Source of the DNA: Crenalkalicoccus roseus
GTDB taxonomy: Bacteria; Pseudomonadota; Alphaproteobacteria; Acetobacterales; Acetobacteraceae
Direction of reading: 5' to 3'
Length of the DNA stretch: 64,000 nt
Assembly (NCBI RefSeq): GCF_004761865.1
Contig: NZ_SJDM01000012.1
Coordinates: 22,707 to 86,706 of the forward strand
Shown in pieces: positions 37,074-43,771 of this stretch. Numbering within the stretch: the stretch's first letter is position 1; each line of letters opens with the position of its first letter. A program made the position numbers and the translations under genes. The notes under the pieces are model-generated. The model was not told where the DNA came from. It was given only the letters and a program-made list of their open reading frames with translations, and searched no databases.

Positions 37074-37829
37074 TCACCCCCCGCGCAGCCAGCGGCGGAG
37101 GCGGTCGAGCAGGGATTCGCCGCGCTCGGACAGGCGCTGATGCGTCACATGCGGCCGCCTGGCCGGCGGCGGCAGGGCGGTGGCCACGGTATGGCGCCCG
37201 GCATCCCGCGCCGCGATCAGGCGGATCTCGAGGCCGATCACCTGCGCCACCGCCTCCGGCGGGTTGGAGCGGCGCAGCGCCTCGGCCGTCGCCGCGGCAT
37301 CGTCCCAGGCCTCGGCCCGGCGCAGCGCGTCCACCACACGCACCGTCTGCTCCGGATCGAGCGGCGGGCCGGCGCGCCACAGCGCCACCGCCTCCAGCCG
37401 CCATTGCCGGGCGAGGTCGGCGCGGCCGAGATCGTCGGCCACCCAGGCGGCCTGCAGCGTCGCCTCGGCGGCGGCGTGCAGCGCCCCGGTCTCCTCCAGC
37501 ACATGCGCCCAGGCGAGGAAGCGGCGGGCCAGCGGCGGGTGGCCGGTCTCGGCCAGCAGGGCGCGGAAGGGCGCCGCCGCCACCGCCTGCGCCGCGGCCG
37601 GGTGCGCCTTGGCGATGTCCGGCGCCGCGTAGCCGCAGGAGGGGCATTGCTGCAGCCAGCGGGCCATGCTGCTGCGCACCGGCTCGCCGGGGCGGAGATC
37701 GAGATCCGGCGCCTGCTCGGGCGGCATCGGCCGGAACGGCACCTGCCGGCTGCCGGTGCCGCAGACGGCGCAGACCGGCTGCGGGTCGGCCGCGTTGGGG
37801 CGGGAGCTGGCGGAGGACGGAGCGGGCAT
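37074..37829 (-). CDS. Zinc-ribbon protein, DUF2225-like
   Basis: This 251-residue protein of unknown function has two CxxC pairs, PVCAVCGTG (about 19-25) and CPSCGYAAPD (about 62-71), separated by a linker. This pattern resembles DUF2225, where the pairs bind zinc. The rest (about 75-210) is helical and TPR-like (AHVLEETGALHAAAEATLQA). No signal peptide is present, so it is probably cytosolic. It converges with nothing upstream and ends 43 bp from the Zur-like site without being controlled by it. Confidence 0.7.
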   Translation of the reverse strand: MPAPSSASSRPNAADPQPVCAVCGTGSRQVPFRPMPPEQAPDLDLRPGEPVRSSMARWLQQCPSCGYAAPDIAKAHPAAAQAVAAAPFRALLAETGHPPLARRFLAWAHVLEETGALHAAAEATLQAAWVADDLGRADLARQWRLEAVALWRAGPPLDPEQTVRVVDALRRAEAWDDAAATAEALRRSNPPEAVAQVIGLEIRLIAARDAGRHTVATALPPPARRPHVTHQRLSERGESLLDRLRRWLRGG

Positions 37830-37929
37830 CGTGCCAAAGGTAGGCGCAGCGGCCGGAAAGGCGAAGGGGGGATGAGGGGCCGCGCAGCAGCGTGTTGCCC
37901 GAAGCCGGCCGGCTGGGGAAAATAGGCCG

Positions 37930-38883
37930 ATGCCCCGCGGCGACCTGTTCCCCGATATCGCACCCTATGAGACCGGCCTGCTGCCCCTGTCGGGCGGCCA
38001 CGTGATGTACTGGGAGCAGGTGGGCAACCCGCGCGGGCAGCCGGTGCTGTTCCTGCACGGGGGCCCGGGCGCCGGGGCCGGCGCGGTGCATCGGCGCTTC
38101 TTCGACCCCGGCCACTGGCGCGTGGTGATCTTCGACCAGCGCGGCGCCGGCCGTTCCCGCCCCCTCGGCGAGCTGCGCGAGAACTCCACCCCCCACCTCG
38201 TCGCCGACATCGAGGCGCTGCGCCGCTTCCTCGGCATCGAGCGCTGGCTGCTGTTCGGCGGCAGCTGGGGCAGCACCCTCGCCCTCGCCTACGCGCAGGA
38301 ACACCCGAACCGCGTCACCGGCTGCGTGCTGCGCGGCGTGTTCCTCGGCCGCCGCAGCGAGGTGGACTGGTTCCTCCACGGCCTGCGCCGCGTCTTCCCC
38401 GATGCCTGGGCGCAATTCGTCGAGCACCTGCCGCCCGAGGAGCGGAGCGACCTGCTCGGCTCCTACCTCCGCCGCCTCTGCGACCCCGACCCGATGGTGC
38501 ACCTGCCGGCGGCGCGGGCCTGGAGCCAGTACGAGGGCTCCTGCTCCACCCTGCTGCCGAGCCCGGACACGGTGGCGAGCTTCGCCCAGGACCGTACCGC
38601 CCTCGGCCTCGCCCGGATCGAGGCCTGGTACTTCGCCAACGACCTGTTCCTGCCGCCCGAGGGGCTGCTCGGCCGCATGGGGCGCATCGCCCACATCCCG
38701 GCCGAGATCGTGCAGGGCCGCTACGACATGGTCTGCCCGCCGGAGACCGCCTTCGAACTCGCCGCCGCCTGGCCGCGGGCCCGGCTGACGGTGGTGCCGG
38801 ATGCCGGCCACTCGGCGCTCGAGCCCGGCGTGCGCACGGCGCTGGTCGGCGCGGTGGAGCGGTTCCGGCGGCGGGGGGCGTAG
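37930..38883 (+). CDS. pip: Proline iminopeptidase
   Basis: This 317-residue alpha/beta-hydrolase (peptidase S33) removes N-terminal proline from peptides. VLFLHGGPGAGAGAVHRRFF is the oxyanion-hole HGGPG signature, and VVIFDQRGAGRSRP is diagnostic. The nucleophilic Ser is in FGGSWGSTLALAYA (about 117), the Asp in GRYDMVCPP and the His in DAGHSALEPG. A TTGCCC / GAAAAT promoter-like pair lies just before the ATG, leaving almost no leader. It marks the host side of the virion cassette's left flank. Confidence 0.93.
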   Translation: MPRGDLFPDIAPYETGLLPLSGGHVMYWEQVGNPRGQPVLFLHGGPGAGAGAVHRRFFDPGHWRVVIFDQRGAGRSRPLGELRENSTPHLVADIEALRRFLGIERWLLFGGSWGSTLALAYAQEHPNRVTGCVLRGVFLGRRSEVDWFLHGLRRVFPDAWAQFVEHLPPEERSDLLGSYLRRLCDPDPMVHLPAARAWSQYEGSCSTLLPSPDTVASFAQDRTALGLARIEAWYFANDLFLPPEGLLGRMGRIAHIPAEIVQGRYDMVCPPETAFELAAAWPRARLTVVPDAGHSALEPGVRTALVGAVERFRRRGA

Positions 38884-38902
38884 GGCGCCCCCTTCCCGGA
38901 GT

Positions 38903-40672
38903 TCAGCGCACCCGCCGCAAGGCCAGCGGGCCGCCGACCAGGCGCCTGCCCTCGCGCGAGAACACGGTGGAGAGGGCGTTCACCGTCACGAAGACCCGGT
39001 TGCCCTCCTCGGTGTAGGTGCCGGCGGCGGGCACCCCGCCCGTCGGCGTCACCACCACCCGCGAGCGGTCCACGAACTCGATGCGCAGCAGCTCCCCCTC
39101 ATAGATCCGCCCGCGCAGCGGTCCCGCCTCGGCACGCTCGATCGCGGCCAGGATGACGGCGCGGTGCGCCCCGGCCAGCTCGGCGAACTGCGCCTTCTCG
39201 GCGGCGGCCGAGGCCGGCCAGGCGGCGATGCCGGGCAGCAGGAGGTCGTCTATCGCCGCCATGCCCTCCTCGGTCTGCGGCAGGGCCGCAAGCTCGCGGC
39301 GGAAGGCCGGCAGCAGCGCCTCCGCCACCGACCGGCGGCGCGCGGCGGCGGCCTCCTGCACCCGGCCGGCGCCCTCCGGCTCCAGCAGCCGCAGCACTCC
39401 CTCCGCGGCAAGCCGGTCGAGCCGGCCGAAGGCCTCGGCATTGGGTGGGACGGCGGCGATCTCCTGCGCCAGCCGCTCCGCCACCATGCCGGCCAGTGCG
39501 GCGCGGCGCGCCTCCGCCGCCTGCTGCACGGCCCGCACCCCCTCCACCCCGGCCAGGTCGAGCAGGTGCGGCGGCACCTGGGAGGCCATTCCCCGCAGCA
39601 TCTGCAGCGAGGAGAGGTCGGGCGGCAGGCGCGCGATCGTGCCGAGCAGCCCGTCGCGGAGGGCGGCGCCGATCTCGGCGCGGCGCGCGGCGATCGCCGC
39701 CTCCACCGCCTGCACCCCCTCCGCGCCGATCGCCGCCGCCTGGGACGGCAGCGCCTGCCGGCGGAAACGGTCGAGCGCCTGCGCCCCCTCGGGAGAAAGC
39801 GGCGCCGCCCGCACCTCGCGCAGCATCCCGTCGCGGAGGGCGGCGCCGATCTCGGCGCGGCGCGCGGCGATCGCCGCCTCCACCGCCCGCGTCGCTTCCG
39901 CCCCGAGGACCGGGGCGTGGTCCTGCGCCGTCTGCTGCGCCTGACGGTCGAGGGCGCGCAGCCCGGCGGCGGAGGGCTCGGCCCGCGCGATCTCCGCCAC
40001 CAGCCCGTCCCGCACCGCCTCGCGGAGCGCGGGGAGGCGCGCCGCCGCCGGGCGGAGGGCCTGCCGCCCTTCCTCCTCCGGCAGGTCGCGCAGGGCGCCG
40101 AGCAGGGTGCGGGCCGCGGCCTGGGCCGGGCCGGCGAGGAGCCCGGCGGCCTGTCCGGCGCGCGCGAAGGCCCCCTCCTCGGTGCCGATCCCGGCCAGCG
40201 CCGCGTGGAGGCGCAGCAGGGGCGGCGAGGCCGGCGCCTCCCCGAGTTCGGCAAGGGCGCGCGGCGCCGCGGCGCGCGCCTCGGCCAGGGCGGAGAGGTA
40301 GGTGGGCACCTCCCGCGCGGCCTGCAGGCGCAGCGCGTTCAGCGCCGCCTGCGTCTCGCGCCGGTTGCCGCGGCGCGCCGCCTCGGCGCATTCGGCGAGA
40401 AGGGGGGCAAGCGCCTGCGCCTCCTCCGGCGTCCAGGACAGCACCGGCTTGCCGAATAGGGCGGCGGTGCGCGGCGCCGCGAACAGCGGGTGGAAGCGGT
40501 CGCGGCCGCCGAGATCGTTCGGCCGCCAGCGCGCGGCGCGGTCGAAACCCTCCGCCCAGGCGGCGAGGGCGGGGCAGCCCGGCCGGGCGAGCTGGGCCTG
40601 CGCGGGAAGAGCCGGCGCCAGCAGGGCGACCACGAGCACGGCATGCCGCCGCACGCCTTTCCTGATGGACAT
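38903..40672 (-). CDS. Secreted helical-repeat protein of unknown function
   Basis: This 589-residue protein has a signal peptide (HAVLVVALLAPALPAQAQ), so periplasmic or exported. GAGGAAGG sits directly before ATG 40672. Residues about 195-440 consist of at least four tandem units of about 59 residues, with consensus ALDR-x(15)-GAE/G-x-(Q/R)AVEAAIAARR. Two adjacent units are identical over AVEAAIAARRAEIGAALRDG. A C-terminal domain (about 510-589: YEGELLRIEFVDRSRVVVTP, then AAGTYTEEGNRVFVTV) looks like a small beta domain. No family was recognised. It borders the phage-type cassette, but its repeats and codon use look like host. Confidence 0.6.
   Translation of the reverse strand: MSIRKGVRRHAVLVVALLAPALPAQAQLARPGCPALAAWAEGFDRAARWRPNDLGGRDRFHPLFAAPRTAALFGKPVLSWTPEEAQALAPLLAECAEAARRGNRRETQAALNALRLQAAREVPTYLSALAEARAAAPRALAELGEAPASPPLLRLHAALAGIGTEEGAFARAGQAAGLLAGPAQAAARTLLGALRDLPEEEGRQALRPAAARLPALREAVRDGLVAEIARAEPSAAGLRALDRQAQQTAQDHAPVLGAEATRAVEAAIAARRAEIGAALRDGMLREVRAAPLSPEGAQALDRFRRQALPSQAAAIGAEGVQAVEAAIAARRAEIGAALRDGLLGTIARLPPDLSSLQMLRGMASQVPPHLLDLAGVEGVRAVQQAAEARRAALAGMVAERLAQEIAAVPPNAEAFGRLDRLAAEGVLRLLEPEGAGRVQEAAAARRRSVAEALLPAFRRELAALPQTEEGMAAIDDLLLPGIAAWPASAAAEKAQFAELAGAHRAVILAAIERAEAGPLRGRIYEGELLRIEFVDRSRVVVTPTGGVPAAGTYTEEGNRVFVTVNALSTVFSREGRRLVGGPLALRRVR
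39650..39887 (-). repeat. 61-bp exact direct repeat, 177-bp period, inside the gene above
   Basis: Positions 39650-39710 and 39827-39887 are identical over 61 bp. They encode two copies of the end of the 59-residue unit in frame. Exact identity at third codon positions implies a recent tandem duplication or gene conversion. Confidence 0.85.
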
Positions 40673-40736
40673 CCTTCCTCCCGGTCCTGTTGCGCCCAGC
40701 CTAGGGGGGAAGGCGGGAGCCGCCAAGCCGGAACGG

Positions 40737-41270
40737 TTACAGCACGGCCAGGGGCACGGGGGCCGGCGCCGCGCGGCGCGCCCTCCCCCGCCGCGGCGGC
40801 GCCTCCGGCCGGTAGAACACCAGGCCGCCGATCTCGGCGGTGGGCGCCAGGGTCAGCGCCCAGCCCGGCAGCGATCCCGCCTCATGCCAGTGCGTCGCCC
40901 CACCCGTCGGGTCGGGCAGGCTGCCCGCGACGGCACGCGCGGCGACGCGGCGGCAGATGGCGAGCGCCGCATCCCCCTCCGGCACCGTGCCCAGCGCGGC
41001 ATGGCGCGGATGGCGGGGGTTCCAGCAGGCGAAGAGGAAGGGCGCGCGGCACACCGGCCCGATCAGGCCGGGCCAGGCGCCGGAGGCGGGCGCGCCCCGC
41101 CAGGGCGGGGCGAAGCGCAGCCGCGCCGCCGCCGCCTCGGCCGCCAGCTTGGCGCGGTTCACCACGAGCGCGGCCAGGGCCTCGATCGCCCGCACCGGCC
41201 GCGTGCCGGCCTCGGCCCAGAGGGTGAGCGCCAGGGTCTCCGCCGCCGGCGCGCCCGCCGCGCGCCTCAC
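40737..41270 (-). CDS. Cell-wall hydrolase (SleB/Hydrolase_2-like), endolysin candidate
   Basis: This 177-residue protein has the cell-wall hydrolase 2 pattern: LALTLWAEAGTRPVRAIEAL with the catalytic Glu, VVNRAK, FLFACWNP and DPTGGATHWHEAGS. GTG 41270 overlaps the stop of the membrane/coiled-coil gene by 4 bp. There is no signal peptide, so release would need a holin-like partner. It is the last gene of the virion cassette, where T7-type phages place lysis functions. Relatives are also found in gene transfer agents and as host hydrolases. Confidence 0.75.
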   Translation of the reverse strand: MRRAAGAPAAETLALTLWAEAGTRPVRAIEALAALVVNRAKLAAEAAAARLRFAPPWRGAPASGAWPGLIGPVCRAPFLFACWNPRHPRHAALGTVPEGDAALAICRRVAARAVAGSLPDPTGGATHWHEAGSLPGWALTLAPTAEIGGLVFYRPEAPPRRGRARRAAPAPVPLAVL

Positions 41271-41596
41271 CGCTCGTCTCCCAGGCCGAGGCCGGCGCGC
41301 GGGCGGCTGGCGGCGGCGCGGTTCACCGCCTCGAGCTTCTCCTCGATGCGCAGGAGCTGCGCCGAGAGCCGGCGGTCCACCTCGCGGATCAGCGAGAGGG
41401 GCACGTAGGTGCGCGCCACTTCCAGCTTGAACTCCGCCAGATCCTCGCGGGTGCGGGCGACGGCCTCGCTCTCCCGCTGGTCGGCCCGCTCCATGCGCTC
41501 GTGCAGGTCGCGGCGCAGGCCGTGGATCATCCAGAACAGGGCGCCGACGATCGGCGCCTCCACCGCCGTGATCCACCAGGTGGGTTCGATCTGCAT
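41267..41596 (-). CDS. Small membrane-anchored coiled-coil protein, lysis-accessory candidate
   Basis: This 109-residue protein has one N-terminal transmembrane segment (WWITAVEAPIVGALFWMIHG, 7-26), followed by a charged coiled coil (about 28-93, RRDLHERMERADQRESEAVA). No named family was recognised. Its position just before, and 4-bp overlap with, the cell-wall hydrolase suggests a pinholin/spanin-like lysis accessory. One transmembrane helix is fewer than in most holins, so an i-spanin-like or tape/structural role is equally possible. Confidence 0.6.
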   Translation of the reverse strand: MQIEPTWWITAVEAPIVGALFWMIHGLRRDLHERMERADQRESEAVARTREDLAEFKLEVARTYVPLSLIREVDRRLSAQLLRIEEKLEAVNRAAASRPRAGLGLGDER

Positions 41597-41679
41597 GCTT
41601 GCCTCCTCATGGCCTCCTTGCAGGCCCCCGGCGGCGGCCCCACCCTCTCGGGCGGTCCGCGCGGGATGGAACGGTTGCG

Positions 41680-41901
41680 ATGTGGAACGAGCCCTATCTC
41701 GAGACCTGCTGCCGATCGGCGCTGCACCGGCTGATGCTGGTGGGCGCGATCGGCCGTCCGGAGGGGCTGCAGGACGAGCCCTGCCTGAAGCGGCTGCAGG
41801 GCATGGGTCTGGCGCGGCGGCGCGAGGATGGACGCTTCGTCGCCACCGCGGCCGGCGAGGACCGGCACGCGCGGGAGATCCTGCGCCGGCCGGCGGCGTA
41901 G
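41680..41901 (+). CDS. Small protein of unknown function, opposite strand inside the virion cassette
   Basis: This 73-residue protein begins MWNEPYLETCCRSALHRLML and contains LKRLQGMGLARRREDGRFVA, which could form the end of a winged helix with a beta wing. There is no strong ribosome site. It is the only plus-strand gene among about 13 kb of minus-strand genes, and a dispersed 3'-end repeat follows its stop. It may be a regulator or a host insertion. I do not recognise a family. Confidence 0.5.
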   Translation: MWNEPYLETCCRSALHRLMLVGAIGRPEGLQDEPCLKRLQGMGLARRREDGRFVATAAGEDRHAREILRRPAA

Positions 41902-41925
41902 GGCGGATCGCGGACGGCCGGAGGC
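41899..41925 (+). repeat. Dispersed 3'-end repeat, partial copy 5, plus orientation
   Basis: Directly after the TAG of the small plus-strand gene comes GGATCGCGGACGGCCGGA (41905-41922), identical over 18 bases to the sense-strand sequence after the RlmM-like gene. The GAAACGG part is missing. It is the only copy on the plus strand and keeps the same relation to a stop codon. Confidence 0.6.
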
Positions 41926-41953
41926 GGCGCTGGGCGCCCCCCGGCCGCGGCGC

Positions 41954-43408
41954 TCATCCCGCCCCATGCCAGGCGGCGTGGCGCGGCACGGCGGGCGCGC
42001 CGGGCAGGCGCACCGGCTCGGCCAGCAGGCAGCCGGCCAGCGCGTCCAGCGCGTCGTCCCGGCCGCCCGCCGCCTCCGGCCGCCAGGCGGCCATCTCCTG
42101 CGGGAAGGGGGTGCGGAACACCCCCTCATGCGCGTGCAGGCGGCGGGCGGCGAGGGCGGGATCGAGCGCGGCGAGGATGCGCTCCGCCTTCGCCCGGCGG
42201 CTCGCATGCTCCACCACGGCGCAGGCGGCGCCGGCGCGCGCCATCTCCCGCCTGAGCAGGGCGGGCAGGAAGCGGCCGATCCCGTTGGTCTCGACGCGCA
42301 CCACGGGCAGCATCAGCTCGCGCGCGATGGCGGCGACGGCGCGGCACTGCTGCGTCGCCGGGTCGTCGGCGCCGTCCGGGTCGTGCCGCAGCCAGGCGAT
42401 GCGGTGCAGGTAGTGGTTGCCCTCCCCGTCCGCGTAGCAGCAGGCGAGGACGGAACCGTCGCCCGCCTCGCCGCGCGCCGCCGGGCGCCCATAGGCCGGG
42501 TCCCAGAAGCCGCCGCCCGAGACCAGGCGCCGGCCGAGCAGCCAGAGCTGCGGGCGTCCGCCTGCCTCCCGGTACTCCGGCTGCTCGGCGTAGCGCACGA
42601 TCAGCGCCGGATCGAGCCGCGCCGCCCGCTCCTCCACCGGCTGGAGCTGCATCTGCCGCGCGAAGTGCAGCGGTCCGACGCGCGCGCGCAGCGCCGCCAC
42701 CGCCTCGGGCGGGAAGCGCTCCGGCCAGGCGCTGCGCCCCGCCGCGTCGAGCAGCGGCACGACGAGGCGCCGGTAGCCGGCGAGGAAGGCCTCGCCCTGC
42801 GCGGGATGCAGGTAGAGGCTCTCCGCGCAGTGCGGCGTGCCGACGTAGAGGATGGTGCCGCCCGGGGTCAGCACGAACTCGGTCTCGCGCAGCCGCTCGC
42901 GCAGCTCGGCGCGCTTGCCCGGCGTGTCGCAATTCCCGGCCACCTCGACGTCGTCGCAGACGATCAGCTCCGCCCGCGCGCCGGTGATGTTGCCGGCCAG
43001 GCCCTGCGCCAGCATGGAGGGATCGCGCAGCACCGTGCGGCGGGCGACGGTGAAGCGGTCCATCGCCCAGGAGTCCGGCCCCTCCGGCAGCAGGTGCCGG
43101 CAGAGCGGGTGCCGCTCCAGGATGCGGCGCACCGTCGCCACCATCTTCACCGCCAGCGTCTGCTCGGCGGCGAGCACCAGGATGCGCGCCTCCGGCTCGC
43201 GCAGCAGCCACCAGGCGCAGTAGAGCCCGACCAGGGTGGACTTGCCGCAGCCGCGGAACGCCATCAGCAGCAGCCGCCGGTCGCCGGCCTCGCGCCGCGC
43301 CTCCAGCCAGCGCGCGACGCGCCGGTGCACGGCGGGCGTCGCCTGCCCCTGCAGGGCGTTCCAGGACCAGACGAACTCCAGGAAGCCGGCCTCAGCCGCC
43401 CTCGTCAT
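41954..43408 (-). CDS. Phage terminase large subunit
   Basis: This 484-residue packaging ATPase/nuclease has a Walker A-type LMAFRGCGKSTLVGLYCAWW (about 48-67), Walker B AELIVCDDVEVAGN (about 146), and a motif III-like ILYVGTPHC. The C-terminal RNase H-like nuclease domain begins near residue 280 with GGGFWDPAYGRP (metal Asp), with RVETNGIGRFLP and RDDALDALAGC supplying later acidic residues. All expected catalytic elements are present, so packaging activity may be intact. It follows TerS with a 17-bp overlap, as in T7-like late operons. Confidence 0.88.
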   Translation of the reverse strand: MTRAAEAGFLEFVWSWNALQGQATPAVHRRVARWLEARREAGDRRLLLMAFRGCGKSTLVGLYCAWWLLREPEARILVLAAEQTLAVKMVATVRRILERHPLCRHLLPEGPDSWAMDRFTVARRTVLRDPSMLAQGLAGNITGARAELIVCDDVEVAGNCDTPGKRAELRERLRETEFVLTPGGTILYVGTPHCAESLYLHPAQGEAFLAGYRRLVVPLLDAAGRSAWPERFPPEAVAALRARVGPLHFARQMQLQPVEERAARLDPALIVRYAEQPEYREAGGRPQLWLLGRRLVSGGGFWDPAYGRPAARGEAGDGSVLACCYADGEGNHYLHRIAWLRHDPDGADDPATQQCRAVAAIARELMLPVVRVETNGIGRFLPALLRREMARAGAACAVVEHASRRAKAERILAALDPALAARRLHAHEGVFRTPFPQEMAAWRPEAAGGRDDALDALAGCLLAEPVRLPGAPAVPRHAAWHGAG

Positions 43409-43700
43409 CCGCCGCCTCCTCCTCCGCCAGCGCCGCGATCTGCCGGCGGGTCTCGCCGAGGCAGTGCGCGATGTCCTGCACCTCCTCCTCCCGCCCGCCG
43501 TCGCCGGCGAGCTTGAGGAGCTGCTCGAGATGCGCGAGCGCCGCGCGCGCCGCGGCGTGGCGGGCGGCGAAGGCGCGGGCGTCGGCGGCGTCGCCCGCCT
43601 CGGCCGAGGCGGCGACGAACCCCTCGTAATCGGCCAGCACGCGGCGGGCGGCGGCGGCGAAGTCGGTGCTCTCGAGCGGCGGCCGCGCGCGCCTCCTCAT
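43392..43700 (-). CDS. Small terminase-like protein (TerS candidate)
   Basis: This 102-residue, mostly helical protein has an acidic C-terminus and a region EGFVAASAEAGDAADARAFA consistent with a DNA-binding/oligomerisation helix bundle. No signature is strong; the call rests on size and on its place between tail fibre and TerL, overlapping TerL by 17 bp. ATG 43700 overlaps the stop of a 21-codon upstream reading frame (ATGA), suggesting translational coupling. Confidence 0.6.
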   Translation of the reverse strand: MRRRARPPLESTDFAAAARRVLADYEGFVAASAEAGDAADARAFAARHAAARAALAHLEQLLKLAGDGGREEEVQDIAHCLGETRRQIAALAEEEAADDEGG

Positions 43701-43762
43701 CGCGCCACCGCCCCGCCGGACCGCACCGGCGCCTCTGCCGCCCGCGGGAACTCCTTGCTCAT
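43697..43762 (-). CDS. Candidate 21-residue micro-ORF upstream of TerS
   Basis: ATG 43762 is preceded by AGGAG at a 6-bp spacing, one of the clearest ribosome sites in this cassette. The peptide is MSKEFPRAAEAP followed by VRSGGAVAR. It ends with an ATGA overlap onto the TerS start. It may be a real small protein or a leader that couples TerS translation to the tail-fibre gene. No homologue is recognised. Confidence 0.4.
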   Translation of the reverse strand: MSKEFPRAAEAPVRSGGAVAR

Positions 43763-43771
43763 GCGGTTCTC

